A program made the position numbers and the translations under genes. The notes below the pieces were generated by a model. It ran no database searches, had not been told where the DNA came from, and saw only the letters and a program-made list of their open reading frames with translations. 64,000 nucleotides of DNA from Bradyrhizobium sp. ORS 278 (lineage in GTDB: Bacteria > Pseudomonadota > Alphaproteobacteria > Rhizobiales > Xanthobacteraceae): positions 6,106,501-6,170,500 of the forward strand of contig NC_009445.1 in NCBI RefSeq assembly GCF_000026145.1, read 5' to 3'. This document shows positions 8,263 through 18,765 of this stretch, piece by piece; the stretch's first letter is position 1, and each line of letters opens with the position of its first letter.

Positions 8263-9858
8263 GTGTTCAGCGTCACGTCAGACATCCAGGCCAGCCCGGC
8301 TCTCAAGACCACGGCGCCGAAACAGCCGCGTCAGGACGCCTCGCAGCTGCCCGACAGCTTCTCGGCGCTGGTCGATGCCGCGACACCGCCGGACCCGTCG
8401 ACATCGTCCCTCCCCTCGCCCCAGCCGGTGTCTCGCGCCAGCAGCGCCGCACCGAGCCGCGACTCCGGCCGCAGCAGCGATACGGATCGCACCAGCCAGG
8501 CCAAGGCCTCGGACAAGACGCAGGGCCAGGCCGACAACGGCCCCTCCCGCACCGACAAGGCCGGACCGGACACCACATCGGACACGACCGCCGGCAAGCC
8601 GGCCAAGAGCGCGACAGACTCGACCGATAGCACCGACGGCAAGACCACGGAAAAGACCACGGACAAGACGGACGGCGACAAGGCCAGTGCCGACGCGATT
8701 GCGGCCGCACAAGCCGCGACCGCCGATCAGGCCACCGGACCGACACCGGTGGCCGTCGCGCTTCCCTCCGGGATCACGCTCGCCACCGCGGCCGTCGGCC
8801 CCGGTGCGACTGACGGCGATGGCACCTCCGCCGGACCGACCCCGACCGGACCAGCCGGCACCGCCGCGCCGGTGCTCGACGGATCGGTCGATGCCAATGC
8901 CGGCTTGATGGCCGCGGCAGCGAAGACGGCCGGAGCCAAGACGGCGGGCGACGCCGCCTCAACCACTGGTGCGGACGCCGCGACGACGGCCAGGACCGAA
9001 ACTGCGGCCCCGTCCGACCAGACCTTTACAGCGGCGCTCGACGCGGCCACCCCCGGCGGCAGCAAGCCAGCGGTCAAGGCCGCTGCCCAGGCCAAGACCG
9101 GGCTTGCGGCCGGCGAGACCGGCAAGAGCGCCGATCTGGGCAATGCCCCGGCGCAGGGCGCCCATCCACAAAACCAAGCGGCCGGCCCGACGCAGCAGCC
9201 AGCGGTGGCCACGAAGCCGGATGGCAGCGAGCTCGAACCGGCCAAGGGGAACACCACGCCCGCCCCATCCGCGCATGAGCGCGGCGCCGCGCCAGGCAAC
9301 GTCCAGACCAACGGCCAGATTGATCCGTCGGCGCAGGCTGCAACCGCGCTGCAGCCGCAGCTGTCGACGCCGGCCGCCCAGACCAACCCGATCACCGCCG
9401 CGAATCTCACGGCGACGGCCGCGACCACCGCCAGCGTGCCGCTGCACGGGCTCGCGGTCGAGATCGCGGCCTCCGCGCTGAACGGCAAGAGCCGCTTCGA
9501 GATCCGGCTCGATCCGGCCGAGCTCGGCCGTATCGATGTCCGCATCGACGTCGACCGCAACGGCCAGGTGACCTCGCATCTGCGGGTCGAGAAGCCCGAG
9601 ACCCTGGCCATGCTGCAGCAGACCGCGCCGCAGTTGCAGCAGGCGCTGCAGGACGCCGGCCTCAAGAGCAACAACAGCGGGCTGCAATTCTCGCTCCGCG
9701 ACCAGAACTCGTCCGGCCAGAACGGCGGCGACTACCAGCAGAACGGCAACTCGCAACGCCTGATCGTGACCGAGGACGAAAACGTCCCGGTCCAGCTCGC
9801 CGGACGGTCCTATGGACGGATGTTCGGCGCGCAGGGCGGTGTCGATATCAGGGTTTAA
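8263..9858 (+). CDS. fliK: Flagellar hook-length control protein FliK
   Basis: FliK is the secreted ruler that sets hook length and switches export specificity at FlhB. The first 400 residues are low complexity, rich in Ala, Thr, Asp and Lys, as expected for the ruler part. The conserved Flg_hook domain lies near residues 400-490 (RFEIRLDPAELGRIDVRIDV, then LRVEKPETLAMLQQTAPQLQ). The GTG start has GAGAGG upstream. It is followed 12 bp later by flgD, its partner in hook assembly. The low-complexity half will align poorly with homologues, but the C-terminal domain is decisive. Confidence 0.92.
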   Translation: MFSVTSDIQASPALKTTAPKQPRQDASQLPDSFSALVDAATPPDPSTSSLPSPQPVSRASSAAPSRDSGRSSDTDRTSQAKASDKTQGQADNGPSRTDKAGPDTTSDTTAGKPAKSATDSTDSTDGKTTEKTTDKTDGDKASADAIAAAQAATADQATGPTPVAVALPSGITLATAAVGPGATDGDGTSAGPTPTGPAGTAAPVLDGSVDANAGLMAAAAKTAGAKTAGDAASTTGADAATTARTETAAPSDQTFTAALDAATPGGSKPAVKAAAQAKTGLAAGETGKSADLGNAPAQGAHPQNQAAGPTQQPAVATKPDGSELEPAKGNTTPAPSAHERGAAPGNVQTNGQIDPSAQAATALQPQLSTPAAQTNPITAANLTATAATTASVPLHGLAVEIAASALNGKSRFEIRLDPAELGRIDVRIDVDRNGQVTSHLRVEKPETLAMLQQTAPQLQQALQDAGLKSNNSGLQFSLRDQNSSGQNGGDYQQNGNSQRLIVTEDENVPVQLAGRSYGRMFGAQGGVDIRV

Positions 9859-9870
9859 CAGGAGGCTTCC

Positions 9871-10566
9871 ATGGCCATCGGCGACGCAATCACGGCAAGC
9901 CCCGCCGTCTCGGGCACGACCAAGACGACCACCACGTCATCGGGCAGCGGCCTGAGCGGGAGCGCGACCTCGACCATCGCGGGCAACTTCCAGACCTTCC
10001 TGACGCTGCTGACGACGCAGCTGCAGAACCAGAACCCGCTCGATCCGCTGGACACCAACCAGTTCACCCAGCAGCTCGTGCAGTTCGCCGGCGTCGAGCA
10101 GCAGCTCAAGACCAACGACCAGCTGGCGTCCCTGCTCACGATGCAGCAGACGACGCAGGCCACCCAGGCGCTCGCCTTCGTCGGCAAGACCGCCGTGGTC
10201 AACGGCTCGCAGACAGCCCTGGCGAGCGGCAAGGCCGATTGGAACGTCAGCATCCCAAAGGACTGCACGATGACGGCGACGATCACCAACAGCGTCGGCC
10301 AGACCGTCTTCAGCGGCACCTACAACGGCACCGCCGGCGACAACCAGCCCTACACATGGAACGGCCAGGGCAGCGACGGCACGCAATGGCCCGACGGCCA
10401 GTACAAGCTGACGATCACCGCCAAGGACAGCTCCGGCAATCCCGTGGCGGTCTCGACTCAGGTCCAGGGCACGGTGTCTTCGGTCGATCTCACCCAGCAG
10501 CCGCCGCTGCTGTCGATCGGCGGCCAGACCTACACCGTCAACCAGATCCAGCGCATCGTTAGCTAG
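9871..10566 (+). CDS. flgD: Flagellar hook capping protein FlgD
   Basis: FlgD caps the growing hook and is replaced when the filament forms. The N-terminal FlgD signature FQTFLTLLTTQLQNQNPLDP with the following LDTNQFTQQLVQFAGVEQQ is textbook. A FlgD Ig-like/tudor part follows (YTWNGQGSDGTQWPDGQYKL). The ATG is preceded by AGGAGG. The gene sits directly behind fliK and probably shares the sigma54-type promoter. At 231 residues it is of normal length. Confidence 0.96.
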   Translation: MAIGDAITASPAVSGTTKTTTTSSGSGLSGSATSTIAGNFQTFLTLLTTQLQNQNPLDPLDTNQFTQQLVQFAGVEQQLKTNDQLASLLTMQQTTQATQALAFVGKTAVVNGSQTALASGKADWNVSIPKDCTMTATITNSVGQTVFSGTYNGTAGDNQPYTWNGQGSDGTQWPDGQYKLTITAKDSSGNPVAVSTQVQGTVSSVDLTQQPPLLSIGGQTYTVNQIQRIVS

Positions 10567-10619
10567 GCCTTAACGCCCTGCCCCGATCTTAAGACGACGG
10601 ATACGCTTGCGGTTGAACC

Positions 10620-10667
10620 TGAGCTTCAAGCTCAACCGATATGGCGTCATGCCGGCGTAAACGCCGG
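10620..10667 (+). terminator. Two stem-loops downstream of flgD, possible terminator
   Basis: TGAGCTTCAAGCTCA (10620-10634) is a perfect 7-bp dyad, and CCGGCG-TAAA-CGCCGG (10652-10667) a perfect 6-bp stem with a tetraloop. They lie 54-101 bp after the flgD stop. No T-tract follows, so intrinsic termination is uncertain. They could instead protect the 3' end of the mRNA. Confidence 0.35.
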
Positions 10668-10837
10668 AAACTCTTAACCAATCATTTACCACGTTTTCGC
10701 TCTCGGGGCTTTCCGCCGCCGGGAGCGGCGGCGTTGGCGCGGAGCTCCTGATTCCCGCCCTTTGCTTAGGCAAATTTTAAGCGAGGCGGCGTAGGGTCTT
10801 ACCGTGAGTTCAGTGGTTAAGAGTTTGTGAGTACGCC

Positions 10838-11113
10838 ATGACAGAACCCCATCGCCCGAGGGTGAAATACGTCATCGGGCCTGACGGCAGTCCGCTCACC
10901 ATCGCGGATTTGCCTGCGCCAGGCACCAAGAGGTGGGTCATTCGCCGCAAGGCCGAAGTCGTCGCTGCGGTCCGCGGCGGATTGTTGTCCCTCGAAGAGG
11001 CGTGTAGCCGCTACACCCTGACCGTCGACGAATTCCTGTCGTGGCAGTTCTCGATCGACCAGCATGGTCTCGCCGGGCTGCGCACCACCCGAATTCAGCA
11101 ATATCGCCAATAA
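10838..11113 (+). CDS. sciP: CtrA inhibitor SciP (DUF1153)
   Basis: SciP is a small DNA-binding/CtrA-binding protein that blocks CtrA-activated transcription in the alphaproteobacterial cell cycle. The 91-residue product carries the near-invariant family core: VKYVIGPDGSPLTIADLP, then RWVIRRKAEVVAAVRGGLLS and LEEACSRYTLTVDEFLSWQ, a helix-turn-helix. The length matches Caulobacter SciP. It lies alone between flgD and fliF, and a CtrA-like palindrome follows within 90 bp of its stop, which places a CtrA regulator beside a likely CtrA target. Confidence 0.95.
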   Translation: MTEPHRPRVKYVIGPDGSPLTIADLPAPGTKRWVIRRKAEVVAAVRGGLLSLEEACSRYTLTVDEFLSWQFSIDQHGLAGLRTTRIQQYRQ

Positions 11114-11442
11114 GGCGTTAACGGCGCGATCCGGATTTCCGTGAAATCGGCTTGGCTCCGCTAAGCCGATTTTTGGCATGCCTACACTTTGTTAGGACCC
11201 TTTAACGATCGTTAACCATATCGAAACCTTCCCATAGGCAAATATTGCCCAGTGGTTCGATTCAACCTCCGCGACCTGTCTCTCACGAGGAAGCCGAGGC
11301 CGAGATCGGATCGCCACCTGGAATGCGGGTGTCGGTGAAGGTTAAGGATTGAATTTCGCGATCTCTGCAACCGGCCGTAAAGGCCCGCGAAGCTCAAATC
11401 ACCTTTCAGCAGCCACCCGTCGCCGAACTATGGGGCAGTTGC
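11114..11442 (+). other. Intergenic region upstream of fliF
   Basis: This 329-bp gap carries a CtrA-like site (listed separately) and the fliF leader. A stem formed by ATCGGCTTGG...CTAAGCCGAT near 11147-11170 follows the sciP stop and may terminate sciP transcription. No gene is visible here. Confidence 0.4.
11201..11216 (+). promoter_or_regulatory. CtrA-like binding site upstream of fliF
   Basis: TTTA-ACGATCG-TTAAC fits the CtrA consensus TTAA-N7-TTAAC with one mismatch. Within it, TTAACGATCGTTAA is a perfect 14-bp palindrome, so the site could also be read with six-base spacing. It lies about 230 bp before the fliF start, leaving a long leader. In Caulobacter, early flagellar operons including fliF are CtrA activated, and here the CtrA inhibitor SciP is encoded right next door. 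Confidence 0.5.
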
Positions 11443-13041
11443 TTGCAAGGTCTCTTGGACTTCCTGAAGGGTTTGGGCGCCGCGCGGCTCGCAGCCATGG
11501 TTGCGGTCACGGCTGCTTTGGTCGGCTTCTTCGGCTTCGTCATCATGCGCGTGACCGCGCCGCAGATGACGACCCTGTTCACCGACCTCAGCATGGACGA
11601 CTCCTCCAGCATCATCAAGGATCTGGAGCGGCAGGGCATCGCCTTCGAGATCCGCAATGAAGGCAGCGTCATCATGGTGCCCAAGGACAAGGTGACCCGG
11701 CTGCGCATGAAGCTCGCCGAGGGCGGCCTGCCCAAGGGCGGCGGCGTCGGCTACGAGATCTTCGACAAGTCGGACGCGCTGGGCACCACGAGCTTCGTTC
11801 AGAACATCAACCATCTCCGGGCGCTGGAGGGCGAGCTCGCCCGCACCATCCGCGCCATCGACCGGGTCCAGGCGGCCCGCGTCCATCTCGTTCTCCCCGA
11901 GCGGCCGCTGTTCTCGCGCGAGACCCCGGAGCCGTCGGCCTCGATCGTCGTGCGCGTGCGCGGCTCTCTCGAAGCCAACCAGATCCGCGCCATCCGCCAC
12001 CTCGTCGCATCAGCCGTGAACGGATTGAAGCCGCAGCGGGTGTCGATCGTCGACGAAGCCGGCCAGCTGCTCGCCGACGGCACGCAGACCGACATCGACC
12101 AGCAGGTCGGCGACGAACGCCGCAATGCGTTCGAGAAGCGGATGCGCAAGCAGGTCGAGGACATCGTGTCCTCGGTGGTCGGATCGGGCCGCGCCCGGGT
12201 CCAGCTCTCGGCCGACTTCGACTTCAACCGCATCACCCAGACCTCCGACCGCTACGATCCGGAGGGCCGCGTGCTCCGGTCGAGTCAGACCCGCGAAGAG
12301 CAGTCGGCGACGTCGGAGAGCAATGGTCAGGTCACGGTCAACAATGAACTGCCTGGCAATCAGCAGAACCAGCAGGGCCAGCAGCCGAAGGATCAGAGCA
12401 AAAAGACCGAAGAGACCAACAATTACGAGATTTCCCGAACCACCAAGACGGAAGTCACCGAGGCGGGACGGGTCAATCGCATCTCGGTCGCGGTGCTGGT
12501 CGACGGCGCCTACTCGAAGAACGAGAAGGGCGACCTGGTCTACAAGGAGCGCAGCAAGGAGGAGCTCGATCGCATCGCAGCCCTGGTTCGCTCCGCCATC
12601 GGCTTCGACCAGAAGCGCGGCGACCAGGTCGAGGTGGTCAACCTGAAATTCGCCGACGGTCCGGTCGTTCCGCAGATCAGCGAGCCCACCGGCTTCCTCG
12701 GCATGCTGCACTTCACCAAGGACGACGTGATGTACGTCATCGAGCTCGCCGTGATGATGCTGCTCGGCATCGTCGTGGTGTTCATGGTGGTGCGGCCGCT
12801 GGTGAAGAAGATCATCTCGACCGAGGAGATCGCTGCCGCCAACGCCGTTCCGGCGATCACCGACGAAACCGCGCAAGCGCAGGCCCACGCCCAGCAGACC
12901 GCCCAGTTGATCGACGTCGCCCAGGTCCAGGGCCAGGTCCACGCCCAGTCCGTCCACCGCGTGGGCGAGCTGGCCGACCGCAATCCGGGCGAGGCCGCCG
13001 CCATCATCCGCCAGTGGCTCGCCGAGCCGCAGCAGAGCTGA
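11443..13041 (+). CDS. fliF: Flagellar MS-ring protein FliF
   Basis: FliF forms the MS ring in the inner membrane, the base on which rotor and export gate assemble. It has an N-terminal membrane helix (about residues 17-37), the YscJ/FliF ring-building motif (PEGRVLRSSQTREEQS lies in the periplasmic beta-collar), the RVHLVLPERPLFSRE segment, and a second helix near residue 430 (VIELAVMMLLGIVVVFMVV). A cytoplasmic tail ends in a FliG-binding segment (ADRNPGEAAAIIRQWL). The only in-frame start that fits is TTG at 11443, giving MQGLLDFLKGLGAAR. It heads fliF-fliG-fliH-fliN-flbD. Confidence 0.96.
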   Translation: MQGLLDFLKGLGAARLAAMVAVTAALVGFFGFVIMRVTAPQMTTLFTDLSMDDSSSIIKDLERQGIAFEIRNEGSVIMVPKDKVTRLRMKLAEGGLPKGGGVGYEIFDKSDALGTTSFVQNINHLRALEGELARTIRAIDRVQAARVHLVLPERPLFSRETPEPSASIVVRVRGSLEANQIRAIRHLVASAVNGLKPQRVSIVDEAGQLLADGTQTDIDQQVGDERRNAFEKRMRKQVEDIVSSVVGSGRARVQLSADFDFNRITQTSDRYDPEGRVLRSSQTREEQSATSESNGQVTVNNELPGNQQNQQGQQPKDQSKKTEETNNYEISRTTKTEVTEAGRVNRISVAVLVDGAYSKNEKGDLVYKERSKEELDRIAALVRSAIGFDQKRGDQVEVVNLKFADGPVVPQISEPTGFLGMLHFTKDDVMYVIELAVMMLLGIVVVFMVVRPLVKKIISTEEIAAANAVPAITDETAQAQAHAQQTAQLIDVAQVQGQVHAQSVHRVGELADRNPGEAAAIIRQWLAEPQQS

Positions 13042-13085
13042 TCCTTCGACGTGAACCATCTGAAGTGAAAAGAACGTAGATCGCC

Positions 13086-14174
13086 ATGTCGCTTCCGCAA
13101 ACGCAGAACGCCAACGCCAACGACATCTCCACCGTCATCGCGACGCTCGCGAGCCGCCAGGCGCAGCGCGAGAAGACCGAGCCCTTGAGCGGCCCGAAGC
13201 GCGCGGCCGTCATGATGCTTGCGCTGGGCGAGCAGTATGGCGGCAAGATCTGGCAGCAGCTCGACGACGACGAGGTGCGTGAACTGTCGCTGGCGATGTC
13301 GACGCTCGGCACCGTCGAGGCCGACGTCGTCGAGGACCTGATGCTCGAATTCGTCTCGCGGATGTCCGCCTCCGGCGCGCTGATGGGCAATTTCGACGCC
13401 ACCGAGCGGCTGCTGCAGCAATATTTGCCGCCGGAGCGCGTCAACGGCATCATGGACGAGATCCGCGGCCCCGCCGGCCGCAACATGTGGGAGAAGCTCT
13501 CCAACGTCCAGGAAGAGGTGCTCGCCAACTACCTCAAGAACGAATACCCGCAGACCATCGCGGTGGTGCTGTCCAAGCTGAAGCCGGAGCATGCCGCGCG
13601 CGTGCTGGCGATCCTGCCCGAGGACATGGCGCTCGACGTGATCGGCCGCATGCTGCGCATGGAGGCGGTGCAGAAGGAGGTCATCGAGCGCGTCGAGCAG
13701 ACCCTGCGCACCGAGTTCATGTCGAACCTGTCGCAGACCCGCCGCCGCGACGCCCACGAGGTCATGGCCGAGATCTTCAACAATTTCGACCGTCAGACCG
13801 AGACCCGCTTCATCACCTCGCTGGAGGAAGAGAATCGCGAGTCGGCCGAGCGCATCAAGGCGCTGATGTTCACCTTCGACGACCTGATCAAGCTCGACTC
13901 CGCCTCCGCCCAGACGCTGCTGCGCAATGTCGACAAGGACAAGCTCGGCGTGGCGCTGAAGAGCGCCAACGAGGAGGTCCGCAACTTCTTCTTCGGCAAC
14001 ATGTCGTCGCGCGCCGCCAAGATGCTGCAGGACGACATGGCCGCGATGGGTCCGGTGCGCCTGCGCGACGTCGACGAGGCGCAGGCCCTGCTCGTCAACC
14101 TCGCCAAGGACCTCGCCGCCAAGGGCGAGATCATGCTCAGCAAGAACCGCGCCGACGACGAACTGGTGTATTGA
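13086..14174 (+). CDS. fliG: Flagellar motor switch protein FliG
   Basis: FliG couples the stator to the rotor and carries the torque-generating helix. The conserved start [20 protein letters not shown], the middle-domain HPQT-like [21 protein letters not shown] (EHPQ-type motif read here as EYPQ), and the C-terminal charged torque helix region ([41 protein letters not shown]) are all in place. Length 362 is slightly above the usual 330-340 because of an N-terminal extension. Its TGA overlaps the fliH ATG (ATG at 14174), implying coupled translation. Confidence 0.97.
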   Translation: MSLPQTQNANANDISTVIATLASRQAQREKTEPLSGPKRAAVMMLALGEQYGGKIWQQLDDDEVRELSLAMSTLGTVEADVVEDLMLEFVSRMSASGALMGNFDATERLLQQYLPPERVNGIMDEIRGPAGRNMWEKLSNVQEEVLANYLKNEYPQTIAVVLSKLKPEHAARVLAILPEDMALDVIGRMLRMEAVQKEVIERVEQTLRTEFMSNLSQTRRRDAHEVMAEIFNNFDRQTETRFITSLEEENRESAERIKALMFTFDDLIKLDSASAQTLLRNVDKDKLGVALKSANEEVRNFFFGNMSSRAAKMLQDDMAAMGPVRLRDVDEAQALLVNLAKDLAAKGEIMLSKNRADDELVY

Positions 14175-14791
14175 TGGCCCAGCCCGCGAAGTTCCTGTTC
14201 GATACCGACTTTGCCGCGCCGGAGAAGACGCGCGAGCGCGGCGCCTCGGCCGCCGAGATCGCACATAAGGTCGCGGCCGCCGAAGCCGCCGCCTACCGCA
14301 ACGGCTACGAGGCCGCGCAACGCGAGGCCAAGGTCGAGGCCGATCGGCGCGTGGCCGCGGCGCTGGAGCAGATCAACATTCAGCTGCAGGGCATCTCCGC
14401 CCGCTTCGCTGGGATCGAGCAGCGGATGGAGACGGAAGCCGTGGACGTCGCGGTCGCCGTCGCCCGCAAGCTGTGCGCGGCACTGATCGAAGCCGAGCCG
14501 CTCGGCGAGATCACCGGCCTGGTGCACGACTGCTTCGCGCATCTGGTGGCCACGCCGCACCTCGTGCTGCGCATCAACGACGCCTTGTACGAGCTGGCGC
14601 GCGAGAAGATCGAGAAGCTCGCCAAGCAGAGCGGCTTCGAGGGGCGCCTGGTGATCCTGGCCGAGCCGGAGATCGCGACCGGTGATTGCCGAATCGAGTG
14701 GGCGGATGGCGGCGTGGTGCTGGAACGCGCTGCCATCGACGCCAAGATCAACGAACTGGTCGGACGCTACATGGCGTCCAAGAAGAACTAG
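14174..14791 (+). CDS. fliH: Flagellar assembly protein FliH
   Basis: FliH is the cytoplasmic regulator of the export ATPase FliI. The 205-residue product starts [17 protein letters not shown] and has a long helical, alanine-rich middle (AAAEAAAYRNGYEAAQREAK) that includes G-x3-like spaced glycines. It ends in a FliH/YscL-type domain (AVDVAVAVARKLCAALIEAEP, then ITGLVHDCFAHLVATPHLVL, and CRIEWADGGVVLER). The last motif is highly typical of FliH. Start ATG overlaps the fliG stop by one base. No fliI gene is present in this operon, so it must be elsewhere. Confidence 0.92.
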   Translation: MAQPAKFLFDTDFAAPEKTRERGASAAEIAHKVAAAEAAAYRNGYEAAQREAKVEADRRVAAALEQINIQLQGISARFAGIEQRMETEAVDVAVAVARKLCAALIEAEPLGEITGLVHDCFAHLVATPHLVLRINDALYELAREKIEKLAKQSGFEGRLVILAEPEIATGDCRIEWADGGVVLERAAIDAKINELVGRYMASKKN

Positions 14792-14821
14792 GCGGCTCTG
14801 ATGGCCGAGGGAGTTTAAGTC

Positions 14822-15169
14822 ATGAGCGACAATGAGATCCCGCTTCCCGACCTCAATTCCGCGGACGCCCCGCCGATTACCGGCGATACCGGCTATACCG
14901 AGGAGGAGCACGCGGCGCGGATTGCCGCAGATCTCGAAGCGGTGTTCGACGTGCCGGTGCAGGTCTCGGCCGTGCTCGGCCGCTCGAAGATGGATGTCGG
15001 CGAGCTTCTGAAGCTCGGGCCCGGCACCGTGCTCGAGCTCGACCGCAAGGTCGGCGAGGCCATCGACATCTACGTCAACAACCGTCTCGTCGCCCGCGGC
15101 GAGGTGGTGCTGGTCGAGGACAAGCTCGGCGTGACGATGACGGAAATCATCAAGTCCGACCGCAACTGA
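14822..15169 (+). CDS. fliN: Flagellar motor switch protein FliN
   Basis: FliN forms the lower rim of the C ring and receives the chemotaxis signal together with FliM. The 115-residue product has a short acidic N-terminus and a complete SpoA domain: VPVQVSAVLGRSKMDVGELL, LGPGTVLELDRKVGEAIDIY, VNNRLVARGEVVLVEDKLGV. It lies between fliH and flbD, an order shared with Caulobacter and other alphaproteobacteria. Confidence 0.97.
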   Translation: MSDNEIPLPDLNSADAPPITGDTGYTEEEHAARIAADLEAVFDVPVQVSAVLGRSKMDVGELLKLGPGTVLELDRKVGEAIDIYVNNRLVARGEVVLVEDKLGVTMTEIIKSDRN

Positions 15170-15222
15170 CAGACATGACCGGCGCGCTGATCGAGAGCGG
15201 CGCGATCGTATAGGAGACCACC

Positions 15223-16596
<1,374 letters not shown>

Positions 16597-16626
16597 ACAG
16601 CGAGAATTGGTTGCTCCGACTCAACT

Positions 16627-16652
16627 CGGCGCGCGCCGGTGTCGGCGCGCCG
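16627..16652 (+). terminator. Stem-loop downstream of flbD, possible terminator
   Basis: CGGCGCGC and GCGCGCCG form a perfect 8-bp stem about 30 bases after the flbD stop. There is no T-run afterwards, so it is only a candidate terminator or mRNA-end hairpin for the flagellar operon. Confidence 0.35.
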
Positions 16653-16809
16653 TTGCCATTTGCCAGACGGCGAAACGCGTGAGTTGAACCGACGAGAAAG
16701 GCTTTTCGCCGATGGCGCCCTCCAATGAGCTGCCGCGTGTCGCGGCCCAGTTGCGAGGGTTCCTGTCGGCGAGAGCTCGGGGCCGGCGATCCGACCCCGG
16801 TTGGCCGCC

Positions 16810-18765
16810 TCAGTACTTGGCCACCACGGTTTGGGGAGCAAAGCGGTAGTTGAGGCCGATCTTGACCTGGCTGATGCTATCGGCCTTGGCCGAGAGGGTC
16901 GTCGTGCCATCGGATGAAAGGGCGCGATAACGTCCGAACGACAGATAGTCGTACTCGGCCTTTGCCGACCAGTTCCGGCCAAGATCGAATTCGGTTCCGT
17001 AGCCGATCGTCCAGCCGACCCGGGTGTTGGAGATTCCGAACCCTGTGCCGCTCGCGAAAACGACGCCGGCCGCGTTGTTGCAGACGCTCCCGATGGCGAC
17101 GCCGTTCGGATTGTAGCAGGTGGCGGTCGTGCGACCATCCTCGAACGCAGCACCACCCTTCACGTACCACAGCGTGCGTCCCAAACCATAACCAAGCCGG
17201 GCGGTCGCGCTGGCGACCCAGTTGGTCTTGTCCTCAGCCACGAAATAGGCCGAGGTCAGACCGGCGCCGAACGCCTGGTTGCCGACGGTCCGCGCACCGT
17301 GAATATTGGCAGCGCCGATATCACCTTCGACACCGAACACCCAGCTGCCGGCAAATTGATAATTATATCCAACTTGGCCGCCACCGAAGACGCCGCTCGT
17401 CCAGGGCCGAGTGCTGTTGGTGGCGGGGTCGCCGAACCGCACGTCGGTGCGCCCCGCCGAGCCGCCGAAGAAGCCGCCGACATAGAAACCGGTCCAATTG
17501 GTCGATGTCATGGCGACCGGCAGAGCCTTGACGGCGGCCTTGGTCGGCATGATTGCGGCAGCAATCGTTTCCGGTGAGAATTGATAGCGAACGCCGGCAT
17601 TGCCGGACCAGCCGTCGATTCTCGATCCATTGCGGTAGTCGACGCGAACGAAACCAAGCCATCCCGTGTTGACGATCTGGCCGGCCACACCGACAGAGTA
17701 CTGGCCATAGGTGCCTACACGCGTGGTCGTCGTCGCCTGATTGTAGGTGAATGGGGCTCCACCCGGAGCCGGGAAGATGCCGTTCAAGGACGTGTAGTTC
17801 GACGTCACGTTACCGGCGAACTCGTGGAAGACGCTGACCGACGCGAACGGCTGCCAGACCACACTGGAGGTCGCGATCGTCCTTCCGCCGCGCAGACTCA
17901 GACGCCCCATCTCGCTCTCGACATCGTTCGTCCGGACGATGCCTGCGATCTGAGTAAAGTTCGGCCCGCCAACGCCAGGTGCCGTGAAGCTGTCTACGGA
18001 GGTTTTCGAATAGATGAAGCCCGCGGACGGTTCGATGAACCAGTCATTACCGAGATCGACATTATAGCCGGTCGACGCCGAGATCGAGTAACCGTGGGCG
18101 GCAATCGGTTGATTCGCGAACGCGAAGCCGGCGTTGTTCACGTTGATATTGTAGTATTCCTGCCGGATCATGAGGTCAGCGAAGAAGCGACCCTTGGTGG
18201 CAACCACATAGGCGCCAAAGAACGGCACCTCGAAATTGTTGCTGAAACCGGCATTGTCGGTGGTCTTCGCACCGAGATAGCCGGCTGTCGTGCCGAGATG
18301 GACGTTCCAGCCGCTCCAGTTCAGCCGCGCGATGTCGGTCCCCAGCTGCACGCCCGCAAAATTTTCCTTCTGCACGTTGGAGCAGTTGGTGGAGGTGGTG
18401 TTGAAGACCGCGCCGCCCTGCGTCGAGGTACCCGCCGATTGTGACGACGAACTGATGTTCACTTGACCGCCGACGCCCCGGGCCCAGACACCGCCGCCGG
18501 GCTGATCGGGAGCCGGGTTCGCCGGAGCCGACACAAAGGCGCTGCCTTGCTGAGTCAGGAAGGCGGTGTTGACGTTGCCGATCGCCGCCGAGATCGATGC
18601 GCTGGCGGAGCTCGTCGGCACGGCGAGCGTGCCGATGTTGTTGATCGTTGCACCGGTCTGCGTCGTTGCGCCGCAGTTTTGCGCGGAAGCGGTGGATACT
18701 CCCGTGATCATGGCCGCGGTGAACGCGAAGCCAAAAACACCACCCCATTTCCCGAAAGCGCGCAT
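16810..18765 (-). CDS. Tandem-barrel outer-membrane protein (autotransporter-like barrel fused to Omp25/31-like barrel)
   Basis: After a signal peptide (MRAFGKWGGVFGFAFTAAMI, cleavage near ASA) and a short Ala/Ser-rich part, residues about 95-400 read as an autotransporter-type beta barrel: PGGGVWARGVGGQVN at the start, SASTGYNVDLGNDWFIEPSA in the middle, FVRVDYRNGSRIDGWSGNAG near its end. A linker of about 35 residues follows. Then comes a second barrel of the Omp25/RopB type (NWTGFYVGGFFGGSAG; WVFGVEGDIGAANIHG; WSAKAEYDYLSFGRY; VKIGLNYRF). ATG at 18763-18765 was chosen; the frame also offers TTG at 18807. No large passenger domain is present. Both halves appear intact, so this is a genuine fusion rather than a frameshift. 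Confidence 0.75.
   Translation of the reverse strand: MRAFGKWGGVFGFAFTAAMITGVSTASAQNCGATTQTGATINNIGTLAVPTSSASASISAAIGNVNTAFLTQQGSAFVSAPANPAPDQPGGGVWARGVGGQVNISSSSQSAGTSTQGGAVFNTTSTNCSNVQKENFAGVQLGTDIARLNWSGWNVHLGTTAGYLGAKTTDNAGFSNNFEVPFFGAYVVATKGRFFADLMIRQEYYNINVNNAGFAFANQPIAAHGYSISASTGYNVDLGNDWFIEPSAGFIYSKTSVDSFTAPGVGGPNFTQIAGIVRTNDVESEMGRLSLRGGRTIATSSVVWQPFASVSVFHEFAGNVTSNYTSLNGIFPAPGGAPFTYNQATTTTRVGTYGQYSVGVAGQIVNTGWLGFVRVDYRNGSRIDGWSGNAGVRYQFSPETIAAAIMPTKAAVKALPVAMTSTNWTGFYVGGFFGGSAGRTDVRFGDPATNSTRPWTSGVFGGGQVGYNYQFAGSWVFGVEGDIGAANIHGARTVGNQAFGAGLTSAYFVAEDKTNWVASATARLGYGLGRTLWYVKGGAAFEDGRTTATCYNPNGVAIGSVCNNAAGVVFASGTGFGISNTRVGWTIGYGTEFDLGRNWSAKAEYDYLSFGRYRALSSDGTTTLSAKADSISQVKIGLNYRFAPQTVVAKY

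Noticed and set aside
10674..10690. A CtrA-like TTAA-N7-TTTACC upstream of sciP
   Set aside because: The second half-site is poor and the position relative to the sciP start is unremarkable; too weak to list.
11433..11446. A second sigma54-like GG-N10-GC at the fliF start
   Set aside because: It overlaps the fliF start codon, which would leave no leader and truncate FliF; judged a chance match.
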